A stretch of 18,998 bases of DNA from Rhodospirillum sp. UBA1311. Its GTDB lineage: Bacteria; Pseudomonadota; Alphaproteobacteria; Rhodospirillales; Rhodospirillaceae. The DNA lies in contig DBTR01000046.1 in NCBI GenBank assembly GCA_002307145.1, positions 1,907-20,904 on the forward strand, read 5' to 3'. A program made the position numbers and the translations under genes. The notes below the pieces were generated by a model. That model was not told where the DNA came from. It made no database searches and saw only the letters and a program-made list of their open reading frames with translations. Shown in pieces: positions 1 to 7,413 of this stretch (positions are counted from its first letter, which is position 1; the number at the start of each line of letters is the position of its first letter).

Positions 1-597
1 CAGAACGCCTCGACCTCGACCGTGCGTCTCGCCGGTTCGTCGGGCGCCAATCCGTTCGCCTGCATCGCGGCGGGCATCGCCTCGCTCTGGGGGCCGTCGC
101 ACGGCGGCGCCAACGAAGCCGTGCTCAACATGCTGATGCAGATCGGCTCGAAGGACCGCGTCGGCGAATACGTCAAGCGCGCCAAGGACAAGGACGATCC
201 GTTCCGTCTCATGGGCTTCGGCCACCGGGTCTATAAGAACTACGACCCACGCGCCAAGATCATGCAACAGACCTGCCGCGAAGTGTTCGACGAACTCGGC
301 GTCCACAACGAGCCGCTCCTCCAGATCGCGATGGAACTGGAACGCATCGCACTTGAGGACGAATACTTCATCGAAAAGAAGCTCTACCCGAACGTCGACT
401 TCTACTCGGGCATCATCTTCCGCGCCATGGGCATCCCGACCTCGATGTTCACCGCGCTGTTCGCCCTCGCCCGCACCACCGGCTGGGTCGCGCAGTGGCT
501 CGAAATGATCGACGATCCTGAAATGAAGATCGGCCGCCCGCGCCAGCTCTACACCGGCGCGACGCAGCGGGATTACGTTCCCCTCGACAAGCGCTGA
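1..597 (+). CDS. gltA: Citrate synthase, 3' part (5' end outside window)
   Basis: Condenses oxaloacetate and acetyl-CoA to citrate, the entry step of the cytoplasmic TCA cycle. The frame is open from base 1, so the gene starts upstream of the window and 198 C-terminal residues are visible. Seen: SHGGANEAV (window residue 34 is the His equivalent to E. coli H264), GFGHRVYKNYDPRA (His 75, equivalent to H305, 41 residues further as in E. coli), and LYPNVDFYSG (Asp 133, equivalent to catalytic D362). The C-terminus GATQRDYVPLDKR is typical of the type II hexameric enzymes of Gram-negative bacteria. An in-frame GTG at 22 is internal, not the start. It is the only plus-strand gene and converges on the MFS gene, with a shared terminator 17 nt after its stop. 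A 2-methylcitrate synthase paralogue is less likely given these motifs, but the missing N-terminal half prevents a full test. Confidence 0.96.
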   Translation, partial: QNASTSTVRLAGSSGANPFACIAAGIASLWGPSHGGANEAVLNMLMQIGSKDRVGEYVKRAKDKDDPFRLMGFGHRVYKNYDPRAKIMQQTCREVFDELGVHNEPLLQIAMELERIALEDEYFIEKKLYPNVDFYSGIIFRAMGIPTSMFTALFALARTTGWVAQWLEMIDDPEMKIGRPRQLYTGATQRDYVPLDKR

Positions 598-613
598 TCC
601 TTTCCCTGCATGC

Positions 614-644
614 AAAAACGGCGGCCCGCAAGGCCGCCGTTTTT
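614..644. terminator. Bidirectional intrinsic terminator between gltA and the MFS gene
   Basis: A perfect 13-bp inverted repeat (arms 614-626 and 632-644) surrounds a 5-nt loop CGCAA. The GC-rich core GGCGGCC/GGCCGCC is flanked by A5 on one side and T5 on the other, so on either strand the hairpin is followed by a U-run. It lies 17 nt past the gltA stop and 17 nt past the MFS stop, as expected for two convergent genes sharing one terminator. Confidence 0.9.
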
Positions 645-661
645 CGTTCCCCGAACCGGCA

Positions 662-1861
662 TCATCGCATCCGCGTTGCCGCCACTCCACACGCCGCCAT
701 CGCGACTGCCGCACCTCCGACAAGCCAAAACCCGGCAGTCCAGCTTCCCGATACCTGATTGGCGAAACCGATGACCGCCGGGCTGAGCGACGCGACCGCA
801 TAACCGGTGCCCTGAACGAAGGACGAGATGCGGCGATTGTCGGCAAGGCTGGCGGCACGCTCCATGATCAAGGTGAAGATCACCGAAAAGCCACCGCCCG
901 AGCCGATACCGCCGCAAAGGATCCACACCGGCCAAAGCCCCGGCGCGAGCAACAACCCAACCGGCATCAGGAACCAGAACAGGGCGATCACCAGGAACAG
1001 GCAAGCGTGCGAAAGGCCGAACATCGACATCGCCGCCGACACGCCGAACGAGCCGACCAGACCGAGAATCTGAAACAGCGACGCCGCCCCACCCGCAGCG
1101 TTGACGTCCATACCCTCGGCAAACGCGAGATAGCGCGGCAACCAGGCGGTCAAGCCGTAAAACATGAAGGTGTGAGCACCGAAGGCCAGGCCGAGCAGCC
1201 AGGAAAATCGCCGACGCCAGACCGGGCCTGGCGGTTGCCCTTCGACGATCTCGGGCACCACGGCGGCGGCATCCGCCATGCACTCCCGTTGCGTCAGCGC
1301 CACCACCACCAGCCACAACCCTGCCGAAACCAACGCGAGGCATGCCCACAAACCGGTACCCACCCGCCAGTCGGAAGCTTGTGCGAGCGGCGCAGTCAGC
1401 GCGGCGCTCGACATCGCACCGACGCTCATGGCCGAGACCAGGACACCGGTCATCGTGTTTCGCTGGTGGAAGAAATCCCGGACGATCAGCATCAGGCTGA
1501 CGATATTCCCGACGGTCAGCGCCACGCCGATCAGGATCGTGCCCACCAGGATCGTGGAGAGATCGCCTGTCGCTCGCAGGATCGTGCCGGCCGCGACACC
1601 GCCAAGCGTGACGAAGACCCCGATTTCGACGCTCACCCTGGCCAGGAGAAATGCCGCGAACGGCGTCGCCACGCCGAAGCACAGAACCGGGATCGAGGTT
1701 AGCAACCCCGCGACCCAGGCACCGATCCCGAGATCGGCGCGGATTGCGTCGATCACCGGCGAGATCGAGGTGATCGGGGCGCGGAGGTTGATCGCCAGGG
1801 AAACGAACGCGAGCCAAGTCAGCAACCGACGACCGGAGGGCGTGAGCGAAAATCTCGGCAA
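662..1861 (-). CDS. MFS transporter of the CynX/NimT (cyanate-type) family
   Basis: Predicted inner-membrane major facilitator with about 12 hydrophobic segments; 399 aa from the chosen start. The first helix carries NLRAPITSISPVIDAI (from residue 25), resembling the NLRxxxTS signature of CynX/NimT anion transporters. Family members handle cyanate, nitroimidazole-related or other small organic anions; the substrate here cannot be read from sequence. Start choice: an in-frame ATG at 1939 would give 425 aa, but its first codons lie across the terminator hairpin of the upstream gloA and encode a charged, unrelated-looking leader. TTG at 1861 is preceded by GGAGAAGG with 5-nt spacing and leads after about 12 residues into the first membrane helix. 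The gene is separated from the lipid A operon by that terminator, so it probably has its own promoter, which I cannot locate. Family call fairly sure; start moderately sure. Confidence 0.8.
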   Translation of the reverse strand: MPRFSLTPSGRRLLTWLAFVSLAINLRAPITSISPVIDAIRADLGIGAWVAGLLTSIPVLCFGVATPFAAFLLARVSVEIGVFVTLGGVAAGTILRATGDLSTILVGTILIGVALTVGNIVSLMLIVRDFFHQRNTMTGVLVSAMSVGAMSSAALTAPLAQASDWRVGTGLWACLALVSAGLWLVVVALTQRECMADAAAVVPEIVEGQPPGPVWRRRFSWLLGLAFGAHTFMFYGLTAWLPRYLAFAEGMDVNAAGGAASLFQILGLVGSFGVSAAMSMFGLSHACLFLVIALFWFLMPVGLLLAPGLWPVWILCGGIGSGGGFSVIFTLIMERAASLADNRRISSFVQGTGYAVASLSPAVIGFANQVSGSWTAGFWLVGGAAVAMAACGVAATRMR

Positions 1862-1897
1862 TTTGTCCTTCTCCCGGGACGAAAATCGCCACCGGGC

Positions 1898-1926
1898 AAA
1901 AAATCGGCGGCCCGGGTTGGGCCGCC
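1898..1926 (-). terminator. Intrinsic terminator after gloA, ending the envelope operon
   Basis: On the minus strand an 8-bp GC-only stem (GGCGGCCC/GGGCCGCC, arms 1906-1913 and 1919-1926, 5-nt loop) is followed by GA and six T. It starts 22 nt past the gloA stop. It overlaps the 5' end of the longest possible MFS reading frame, which argues that the MFS start lies further downstream. Confidence 0.8.
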
Positions 1927-1948
1927 TGAGGTTTTCCACGATCCGCGC

Positions 1949-2341
1949 TTATTTGCGCTCGATCAATTCGACCTTGTAGGAGTCCGGGTCCTCGACGAAG
2001 GCGATCACCGTCGAGCCATGCTTCATCGGGCCGGGCTCGCGGGTAATCTTCACCCCGGCAGCGCGTAGCGCGTCGCACGCGCCGTAGATGTCGGGCACGC
2101 CGACCGCAAGATGGCCGAAACCTGTGCCGATTTCGTAGGGTTCGGTCTGGTCCCAGTTGTGGGTGAGTTCAAGAACCGCGGTGTCCGACTCCTCGCCGTA
2201 GCCGACGAACGCGAGGGTGAAGCGTCCGCCCTCGTAATCGGTGCGACGCAGCAGCCGCATTCCGAGCAGCTTCGTATAAAACGCGATCGAGGCGTCGAGG
2301 TCGCGCACCCGGATCATCGTGTGCAACAGGCGGTAAGACAT
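1949..2341 (-). CDS. gloA: Lactoylglutathione lyase (glyoxalase I)
   Basis: Isomerises the methylglyoxal-glutathione hemithioacetal to S-lactoylglutathione, a cytoplasmic detoxification step. At 130 aa it is close to the E. coli enzyme (135 aa) and shares its opening (LLHTM.RV.DL) and the block AFVEDPDxYKxELIE near the end. The four metal ligands known for the family align with His7, Glu58, His77 and Glu125. It has the short bacterial form, suggesting a Ni/Co-type rather than Zn-type enzyme (inference from family). ATG at 2341 is preceded by AAGGACGC. It begins 26 nt after the lpxI/lpxB stop with no terminator between, so it is probably the last gene of the lipid A operon, and a strong terminator follows it. 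A much longer frame running through from 3802 is an overlap with lpxB in another frame, not a real N-terminal extension. Confidence 0.95.
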   Translation of the reverse strand: MSYRLLHTMIRVRDLDASIAFYTKLLGMRLLRRTDYEGGRFTLAFVGYGEESDTAVLELTHNWDQTEPYEIGTGFGHLAVGVPDIYGACDALRAAGVKITREPGPMKHGSTVIAFVEDPDSYKVELIERK

Positions 2342-2367
2342 GATGCGTCCTTGATTCAGTGGGAAGT

Positions 2368-4401
2368 TCAATCGCGCTCGATATGGGGCGCGACGACGGG
2401 CGGTGCAACAGGAATCCCCGCCAGTCGCAGAACGACATCGGCAGCTTCTCCGCTCGGCGAGGCAAACGGGCCGACGAGCTCGGCGAGCGCCGCGCCAGTC
2501 TTGCCGAGGAAGGTCGCCCGGACGTCGGAATCGCACAGCAGACGGTCGACGGCGGTGGCCAAAGCCTTGGGCGTGCAGGCCTCCTGGAGAAACTCGGGAA
2601 CAATCATTTCGTTCGAAATATGGTTCAACAACGTCGCATACTTGATTGAAATCATGCGGCGCGCCAGCCAAGCAGAAATCGGCGAGCCGCGATAGCCGAT
2701 GACGAACGGCACCCGCGCCTGGGCCAATTCCAACGCCACGGTACCCGAGGTAGCCATCGCCGCATCGGCGGCGGCGAAAGCATCCCATCGCTCTGCCTCG
2801 CCGCGTACGATATGCGGCGGGCGTTTCCAGTTTGCGGTTTCGCCGCACACCAGATCGGCGACCGTCGCCACCGTCGGGATCACCACCGCGAGATCGGGAT
2901 GGCGGGCACGCAGGATATCCGCCGCGTCGCGCAGGATCGGCAGCATCCGCGAGACTTCGTTGGCGCGCGAGCCTGGCAGCAGGCAAAGCACCGTCGCCGC
3001 CGGATCGATGCCATGGCGGGTGCGAAACGCCGCTCCGTCTCCCTTCCCTGCCCCACCCTCGATCACCGAATGGCCAACGTGGGTCGTCGGCAGTCCGTGC
3101 GGCGTGAAGTACGGCGGCTCGAACGCGAGCAGGCACATCAGATGATCGAAGATCTTCGCGATCTTCTTGGCGCGACCCGGCTTCCACACCCACACCATCG
3201 GCGCAACGTAATGGACCCGGGGAATCCGGTTCTTGCGCGCAATCAGCGCCTTGGCGACGCGGCCGTTGAAGCCGAGGGAATCGATGGTGACCACAACGGC
3301 GGGCTTTTTCGCGATCACGTCGTCGGCAACCGCGCGCACGCGCTTCAATACCGTCGGAATCTTCGGCACCACTTCCGCCAACCCCATCACTGCGATGTCG
3401 GACTGGGGAAACAGAGAAACCAGGCCCTCCTCCGCCATGCTCTCGCCGCCGACCCCGGCGAAGCGCACGAGGCCGTTGGTGCGCTCCTTCAGCGCCCGCA
3501 TCAGGCGCGCGCCGAGAACGTCGCCGGAGGGTTCTCCTGCGACGAGATAGACGAGCGGCGCGGACCGGTTCGCGGCGAGGCCGACGACGAACAGGCCGAG
3601 CGCGTCGGCCCGCGCGCCGACGGCATCGGCATCCAGCACCAACGCCGCGCCCGCCTCGATGGCGATGCCGCGCAGGCTGGCAGCAGCAGCGGCCTCGACT
3701 GTTTCGACGCCGATCGTGGGCAGGTCGAGACGACGGTCCTGGTTCGGCTTGCAGACCTTGACCAACACGCCGCCCGCGCCGTCGCGGCGAAGCGCGCCGC
3801 ATCGTCCGAGCATCGCATCGGTGCCTTCGACCGCTTCCACGGCAAGGACGATGCCTTGTTGCACCACAGCACCCTGGCCGACGTCGAGCGCGCCCAGTCC
3901 ACGTGCAACCTCGACGCCACGCGCGATGTCGGCGGCGTCCTCGGGCGATGGCGAGAGGGAACCGTAGGTGCCTTCGCGGGCGAGGATGTCGGCAAGGAGT
4001 TCGTGCGCGCCGCGCAGGATCATGCCCTCGCGGGTGAACTCGGCGGCGACGGCGCGCAGCAGGCCGTCGTCGCCGAGCGCCTTGCCGCCGATCCGGGCGA
4101 TGAACGCCGCGCCACGCGCATCCGGACGCAGGGTGGCAAGCGACGGACGGCGGATCGCACCGGCGAACACCACCTCGCCGACGCCCGCGTTCTTGAGCAG
4201 CCGGAACGCCTCGCCGAGCGCGCCGAGACGCACCCAGGCATGATCGGCATCGGCAACGGTAGCTTCGTTCGCATGACCTTCGAGGGCGAGGACGAAGGGC
4301 AAAGCGCCCCGCGCGCGACAGGCGGTAACGAGCAGCCGGGGAAGATCACCTCCCCCGGCTATGATTCCGACCCGGTGGTTGCGCGTTGCGTCGTCGGTCA
4401 T
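2368..4401 (-). CDS. lpxI/lpxB: Fused LpxI-LpxB: UDP-2,3-diacylglucosamine hydrolase + lipid A disaccharide synthase
   Basis: One 677-codon frame holds two complete lipid A enzymes. Residues 1 to about 275 match LpxI: VGIIAGGGDLP near the start, FAGAIRRP (79-86), GAHE (131-134), DVGQGAVV (173-180) and DLPTIG (226-231), whose Asp226 corresponds to the catalytic Asp of Caulobacter LpxI. After a linker AANRS (276-280), residues 281-677 match LpxB (GT19): LVAGEPSGD (286-294), VWVWKPGRAKKI (403-414), LPGSRANEV (475-483), TSGTVALELA (551-560) and VPEFLQ (601-606). LpxI cleaves UDP-2,3-diacylglucosamine to lipid X and UMP. LpxB joins lipid X to a second UDP-diacylglucosamine, giving the tetra-acyl disaccharide phosphate. 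The second domain works at the inner face of the membrane. ATG at 4401 follows GGAG and sits 15 nt past the lpxA stop. No stop or plausible start codon lies at the junction (3562-3576). Function of both domains is sure from motifs; that the fused protein stays intact is inference. Confidence 0.93.
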   Translation of the reverse strand: MTDDATRNHRVGIIAGGGDLPRLLVTACRARGALPFVLALEGHANEATVADADHAWVRLGALGEAFRLLKNAGVGEVVFAGAIRRPSLATLRPDARGAAFIARIGGKALGDDGLLRAVAAEFTREGMILRGAHELLADILAREGTYGSLSPSPEDAADIARGVEVARGLGALDVGQGAVVQQGIVLAVEAVEGTDAMLGRCGALRRDGAGGVLVKVCKPNQDRRLDLPTIGVETVEAAAAASLRGIAIEAGAALVLDADAVGARADALGLFVVGLAANRSAPLVYLVAGEPSGDVLGARLMRALKERTNGLVRFAGVGGESMAEEGLVSLFPQSDIAVMGLAEVVPKIPTVLKRVRAVADDVIAKKPAVVVTIDSLGFNGRVAKALIARKNRIPRVHYVAPMVWVWKPGRAKKIAKIFDHLMCLLAFEPPYFTPHGLPTTHVGHSVIEGGAGKGDGAAFRTRHGIDPAATVLCLLPGSRANEVSRMLPILRDAADILRARHPDLAVVIPTVATVADLVCGETANWKRPPHIVRGEAERWDAFAAADAAMATSGTVALELAQARVPFVIGYRGSPISAWLARRMISIKYATLLNHISNEMIVPEFLQEACTPKALATAVDRLLCDSDVRATFLGKTGAALAELVGPFASPSGEAADVVLRLAGIPVAPPVVAPHIERD

Positions 4402-4416
4402 CGCGGCTCCGGTGTT

Positions 4417-5220
4417 TCAGGATTCCGGTTCGAGCGCCACCGGCTGGCAGATGCCGCGCGAGGTGTCCTGCCGGACGAAGGTGACGATCTCCATCACCGG
4501 TTCGCAATCGCTGAACAGATTGGCGACGTCCTCGACCCGCTCGTTCATCGTCCCTTCCGGTGCGAACAGCAAGCGATAGGCGCGGCGCAGGGTGTGGATG
4601 GTCTCGCGGTTGAAGTTGCGGCGCTTCAGCCCGACGATGTTGAGGCCCGACAAATGCGCGCGGTTGCCCAGCACCGAGCCGTAGGGAATGACGTCGAACT
4701 CGACGCCCGACGCACCGCCGATCATCGCGTGCTGGCCGATGCGCACGAACTGGTGCACCGCGGAAAGGCCGCCGATGATCGCAAAGTCGCCGACCGTGAC
4801 GTGGCCTGCGAGAGTCGCGTTGTTGGCGAAGATGCAGTTGTTGCCGACGACGCAATCGTGCGCGACGTGCGCGCCGACCATGAACAGGCCGTTGTCGCCC
4901 ACCTGAGTCAGCATCCCGCCACCCTCGGTGCCGGGATTCATCGTCACCCCTTCGCGGATCTGGTTACGCTTGCCGATCACGAGGCGCGACGGTTCGCCGT
5001 GGTACTTCAGATCCTGCGGACGCAGGCCGATCGAGGCGAATGGGAAGATCGTCGTCTGCTCGCCGATCTCGGTGCGTCCGTCCACCACCACGTGGGAGAC
5101 CAGCCGCACGCCCGCTCCGAGGACCACATCCGGCCCGACGACGCAGAACGGACCGATCTCGACGTCGGAGGCGAGCGTAGCCTTGGGGTCGATGACTGCT
5201 GTCGGGTGGATGTTGCTCAT
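4417..5220 (-). CDS. lpxA: UDP-N-acetylglucosamine O-acyltransferase
   Basis: First step of lipid A synthesis: transfers 3-hydroxyacyl from acyl carrier protein to the 3-OH of UDP-GlcNAc in the cytoplasm. 267 aa (E. coli 262). The N-terminal two thirds is a left-handed parallel beta-helix of hexapeptide repeats, and the C-terminal part is helical. The GAHVAHDC block places the catalytic base at His121 (E. coli H125), with His118 and His156 aligning to H122 and H160. GLKRRNF follows in the usual place. The acyl-length position (E. coli G173) is Gly169, so a chain near C14 would be predicted. Its ATG at 5220 lies 1 nt past the fabZ stop, implying translational coupling. The next gene starts 15 nt downstream. 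Confidence 0.97.
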   Translation of the reverse strand: MSNIHPTAVIDPKATLASDVEIGPFCVVGPDVVLGAGVRLVSHVVVDGRTEIGEQTTIFPFASIGLRPQDLKYHGEPSRLVIGKRNQIREGVTMNPGTEGGGMLTQVGDNGLFMVGAHVAHDCVVGNNCIFANNATLAGHVTVGDFAIIGGLSAVHQFVRIGQHAMIGGASGVEFDVIPYGSVLGNRAHLSGLNIVGLKRRNFNRETIHTLRRAYRLLFAPEGTMNERVEDVANLFSDCEPVMEIVTFVRQDTSRGICQPVALEPES

Positions 5221-5221
5221 G

Positions 5222-5680
5222 TCAATTATCCAGGATCATCGCGGCATACACTGCCTCAGCCACGACCTGACCGTCCACTTTCGCCACGCCCTTGAATTTC
5301 CAGACGTTGCCGCGCTGACGCTCCTTGACCACGTGGATGTGGAGCTGATCGCCCGGCACCACCGGCTTGCGGAAGCGGCATTCGTCGACACTCATGAAGT
5401 AGACGAGTTTGCCCTCGGCTTCCGGACCCATGGTCTGGACGACCAGAACCGCGGCGGTCTGCGCCATGGATTCGACGATCAGCACGCCCGGCATCACCGG
5501 ATGGCCGGGAAAGTGGCCGAGGAAAAACGGCTCGTTGACGCTGACGTTCTTCAGGCCCACCGCACTTTCGTTGGGCACCAGATCAATGATCCGGTCGACC
5601 ATGACGAACGGATAGCGATGCGGGATCATCTCCATGATGCGCGTGACGTCGATGATCTTTTTGGCTTCGTCTTCCGCCAT
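5222..5680 (-). CDS. fabZ: 3-hydroxyacyl-ACP dehydratase
   Basis: Dehydrates 3-hydroxyacyl-ACP in fatty acid elongation and so competes with LpxA and LpxD for 3-hydroxyacyl-ACP, which explains its place between them. 152 aa from the chosen start (E. coli 151); single hot-dog fold. FFLGHFPGHPVMPG carries the catalytic His56 and VESMAQ carries Glu70, the same 14-residue spacing as E. coli H54/E68. ATG at 5680 is preceded by AAGGTG with 8-nt spacing. An in-frame GTG at 5698 would add six residues and has GGAGG about 12 nt upstream, so it cannot be excluded. About 90 nt separate it from lpxD, the longest gap within this part of the operon. I see no clear promoter there. Confidence 0.96.
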   Translation of the reverse strand: MAEDEAKKIIDVTRIMEMIPHRYPFVMVDRIIDLVPNESAVGLKNVSVNEPFFLGHFPGHPVMPGVLIVESMAQTAAVLVVQTMGPEAEGKLVYFMSVDECRFRKPVVPGDQLHIHVVKERQRGNVWKFKGVAKVDGQVVAEAVYAAMILDN

Positions 5681-5770
5681 ATCCCAAACACCTTTCACGT
5701 TGTTCTTTTCCCTCCGGTGCAGGAGGTCTTGACCCCAATGTGTACGCGACGCCGTTTCCCCCGGTCGCGT

Positions 5771-6793
5771 TCACGCACCGTGTTTTTTCGCCAGACGCTC
5801 CAGCATGCCAATCTGCCGCCAGTGCTCCTTGGCCGGAACCGCCGGGCTGCCAATCACCGTCTGGCCGGCCGGAACATCCCGCATTACGCCCGATTGAGCG
5901 CCGATACGCGCACCCGCGCCGATCTTCAAATGGCCGGTGATGCCGGACTGCCCGCCCGCGACGACGAAGTCCGCGAACCGGGTCGAGCCCGATACGCCGA
6001 CCTGGGCGACCAGAACGCAACCACGCCCGAGTTCGACGTTGTGCCCGATTTGAACCAGATTGTCGATACGGCAGCCTTCGCCGATCACCGTATCCGGCCC
6101 CGCGCCACGATCGATCGTGGTGTTGGCGCCAATCTCCACGTCGTCCTGGATGATCACCCGACCAAGCTGCGGCACCTTCAAATGGCCCTTCGGTCCCATG
6201 GCGAAGCCGAAGCCGTCCTGTCCGATCGCCGCGCCTGCGTGAATCCACACTTTGTTGCCGAGGATCGCATAGCTGATCGTGGCGTTCGAACCGATCGTGC
6301 AATCGTCGCCCATCACCACGCCTTCGCGCAGCACGGCGTTTGCGCCGATGTGGCAACGTGCGCCGACTTCGACTCCGGCGGCGATCACCGCGCCGGCCTC
6401 GATCCGGCAGCCCGGGCCGATCTTCGCCGTGGGATCGATCACCGCATGTGACGAAACATCGGCGACGGTGCGGGACTGGGGATAGAACGCATGCGCGATC
6501 ATCGCGTAGGCGCGGTAGGGCTCCAGCGTGACGATCAGGCCCATGCCCGCAGGCGCCATCTCGGCCAGTTCGGGATGCACGACGCAGGCGCCCGCTCCGC
6601 AGGCTTCGAACGCCTGGACGTACTTGCGATTGTCGAGGAAGCTGATGTCGTCGGCGGCGGCGCGGTAGAGCGGCGCGACGTCGGTAATCATGCGCCCTGC
6701 CATCGTAGCGTCGCTCAACGAGCCGCCGCTGATTTCCGCGAGCTGCGCCAAGGAGAACGGGCCCTCTCGACGATAGAATCGGGAATCGGTCAT
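5771..6793 (-). CDS. lpxD: UDP-3-O-(3-hydroxyacyl)glucosamine N-acyltransferase
   Basis: Third step of lipid A synthesis: adds the second 3-hydroxyacyl chain, from ACP, to the amino group of UDP-3-O-acylglucosamine. 340 aa, the usual size. An N-terminal uridine-binding domain (about 1-100) is followed by a long run of hexapeptide repeats forming a left-handed beta-helix (about 110-310) and a short C-terminal helix. IGQDGFGFA (190-198) is a family block. QIGHN at 248-252 places the catalytic His at 251 (E. coli H239). ATG at 6793 is preceded by AGGAGAG with 6-nt spacing and lies 22 nt past the skp stop. LpxC, which makes its substrate, is not encoded in the window. Confidence 0.97.
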   Translation of the reverse strand: MTDSRFYRREGPFSLAQLAEISGGSLSDATMAGRMITDVAPLYRAAADDISFLDNRKYVQAFEACGAGACVVHPELAEMAPAGMGLIVTLEPYRAYAMIAHAFYPQSRTVADVSSHAVIDPTAKIGPGCRIEAGAVIAAGVEVGARCHIGANAVLREGVVMGDDCTIGSNATISYAILGNKVWIHAGAAIGQDGFGFAMGPKGHLKVPQLGRVIIQDDVEIGANTTIDRGAGPDTVIGEGCRIDNLVQIGHNVELGRGCVLVAQVGVSGSTRFADFVVAGGQSGITGHLKIGAGARIGAQSGVMRDVPAGQTVIGSPAVPAKEHWRQIGMLERLAKKHGA

Positions 6794-6815
6794 GCGAACT
6801 CTCCTGGTACTGCCG

Positions 6816-7409
6816 TTAGGGCTTCTTGGCGGCCGGCGTCTTGCTGGACGCGGCGGTCGGATTGGGGAATTTCACCGACGGCAGGGATTTGTTCAGCCGG
6901 TCGATGACGTCTGGGGTGACGTCGTACGACGGATGGAACAGGAGCACCTGGCCGCGCGGCAGCAGCACCGTCGCGCCTTCGGCCTCGGCGACCGCGCCCC
7001 AGATCTTCTGAACCTGCTGGCTGACCTCGCCGAGAGCGGCGGCGTAGGCGCCTTGCAACTGCTGCTGGCGGGTCTTGAGGTCGTGCTGGAAGGTGGCGAA
7101 CTTGCTCTGAAACACCTGGACCTTCTCGCGGTAGGTCGGCGCGTCGACCAGAGTCTGCTGTCGCACCAGTTCGCGTTCCTCGTCCTTTAGCGCCTTTTCC
7201 TTGGCCGCGAATTCGTCGTCGTAGGCCTTGCGATAGGTATCAAGTTCGCGACGAATGCCCTGCACGGCGGTGGATTTCTCCATCACTTCCTGAATGTCGA
7301 CGACCCGGATCACCGGCTCCGGCTTGGCGGCCGGGGCCGCCAAACTCGCCGGAGCAATCGCAAGCGATGCCAGAACCGCACCGATGCATGCCAGGAACTT
7401 CATACGCAT
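6816..7409 (-). CDS. skp: OmpH/Skp-family periplasmic chaperone
   Basis: Periplasmic chaperone expected to hold unfolded outer-membrane proteins for the BamA complex encoded just upstream. 197 aa from the chosen start. MRMKFLACIGAVLASLAIAP is a signal peptide with probable cleavage at ASLA|AP. Residues of about 40-60 form the start of the family's beta core (RVVDIQEVME). About 60-150 is a charged, Gln/Lys/Glu-rich helical stretch suited to the long coiled tentacles of the trimer. The protein ends in an Ala/Pro/Lys-rich tail, longer than in E. coli Skp (161 aa). ATG at 7409 starts 4 nt after the bamA stop, with GAGG inside the end of bamA. An in-frame start at 7430 would overlap bamA and add seven residues before the signal peptide, so it is rejected. 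Low-complexity helices make homology assignment weaker, but context is decisive. Confidence 0.9.
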   Translation of the reverse strand: MRMKFLACIGAVLASLAIAPASLAAPAAKPEPVIRVVDIQEVMEKSTAVQGIRRELDTYRKAYDDEFAAKEKALKDEERELVRQQTLVDAPTYREKVQVFQSKFATFQHDLKTRQQQLQGAYAAALGEVSQQVQKIWGAVAEAEGATVLLPRGQVLLFHPSYDVTPDVIDRLNKSLPSVKFPNPTAASSKTPAAKKP

Positions 7410-7413
7410 CGCG

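Noticed and set aside
573..2078. 501-codon minus-strand frame overlapping the MFS gene
   Set aside because: Alternative frame of the MFS gene; translation is Arg/Gly-rich without domains and runs through two terminators.
2342..3802. Possible long N-terminal extension of gloA
   Set aside because: The frame upstream of the gloA ATG is lpxB read in another frame; glyoxalase I homology begins exactly at the ATG at 2341, which has its own binding site.
2812..5295. 827-codon open frame on the plus strand, antisense to lpxI/lpxB and lpxA
   Set aside because: It lies antisense to well-supported genes. Its translation is Arg/His/Asp-rich low-complexity sequence with no recognisable fold. Long antisense frames are expected when third positions are nearly all G or C.
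5711..5726. Small hairpin CCTCC/GGAGG upstream of fabZ that could hide a ribosome binding site
   Set aside because: Only five base pairs, and the preferred fabZ start has a different, nearer AAGGTG. Not enough to claim regulation.
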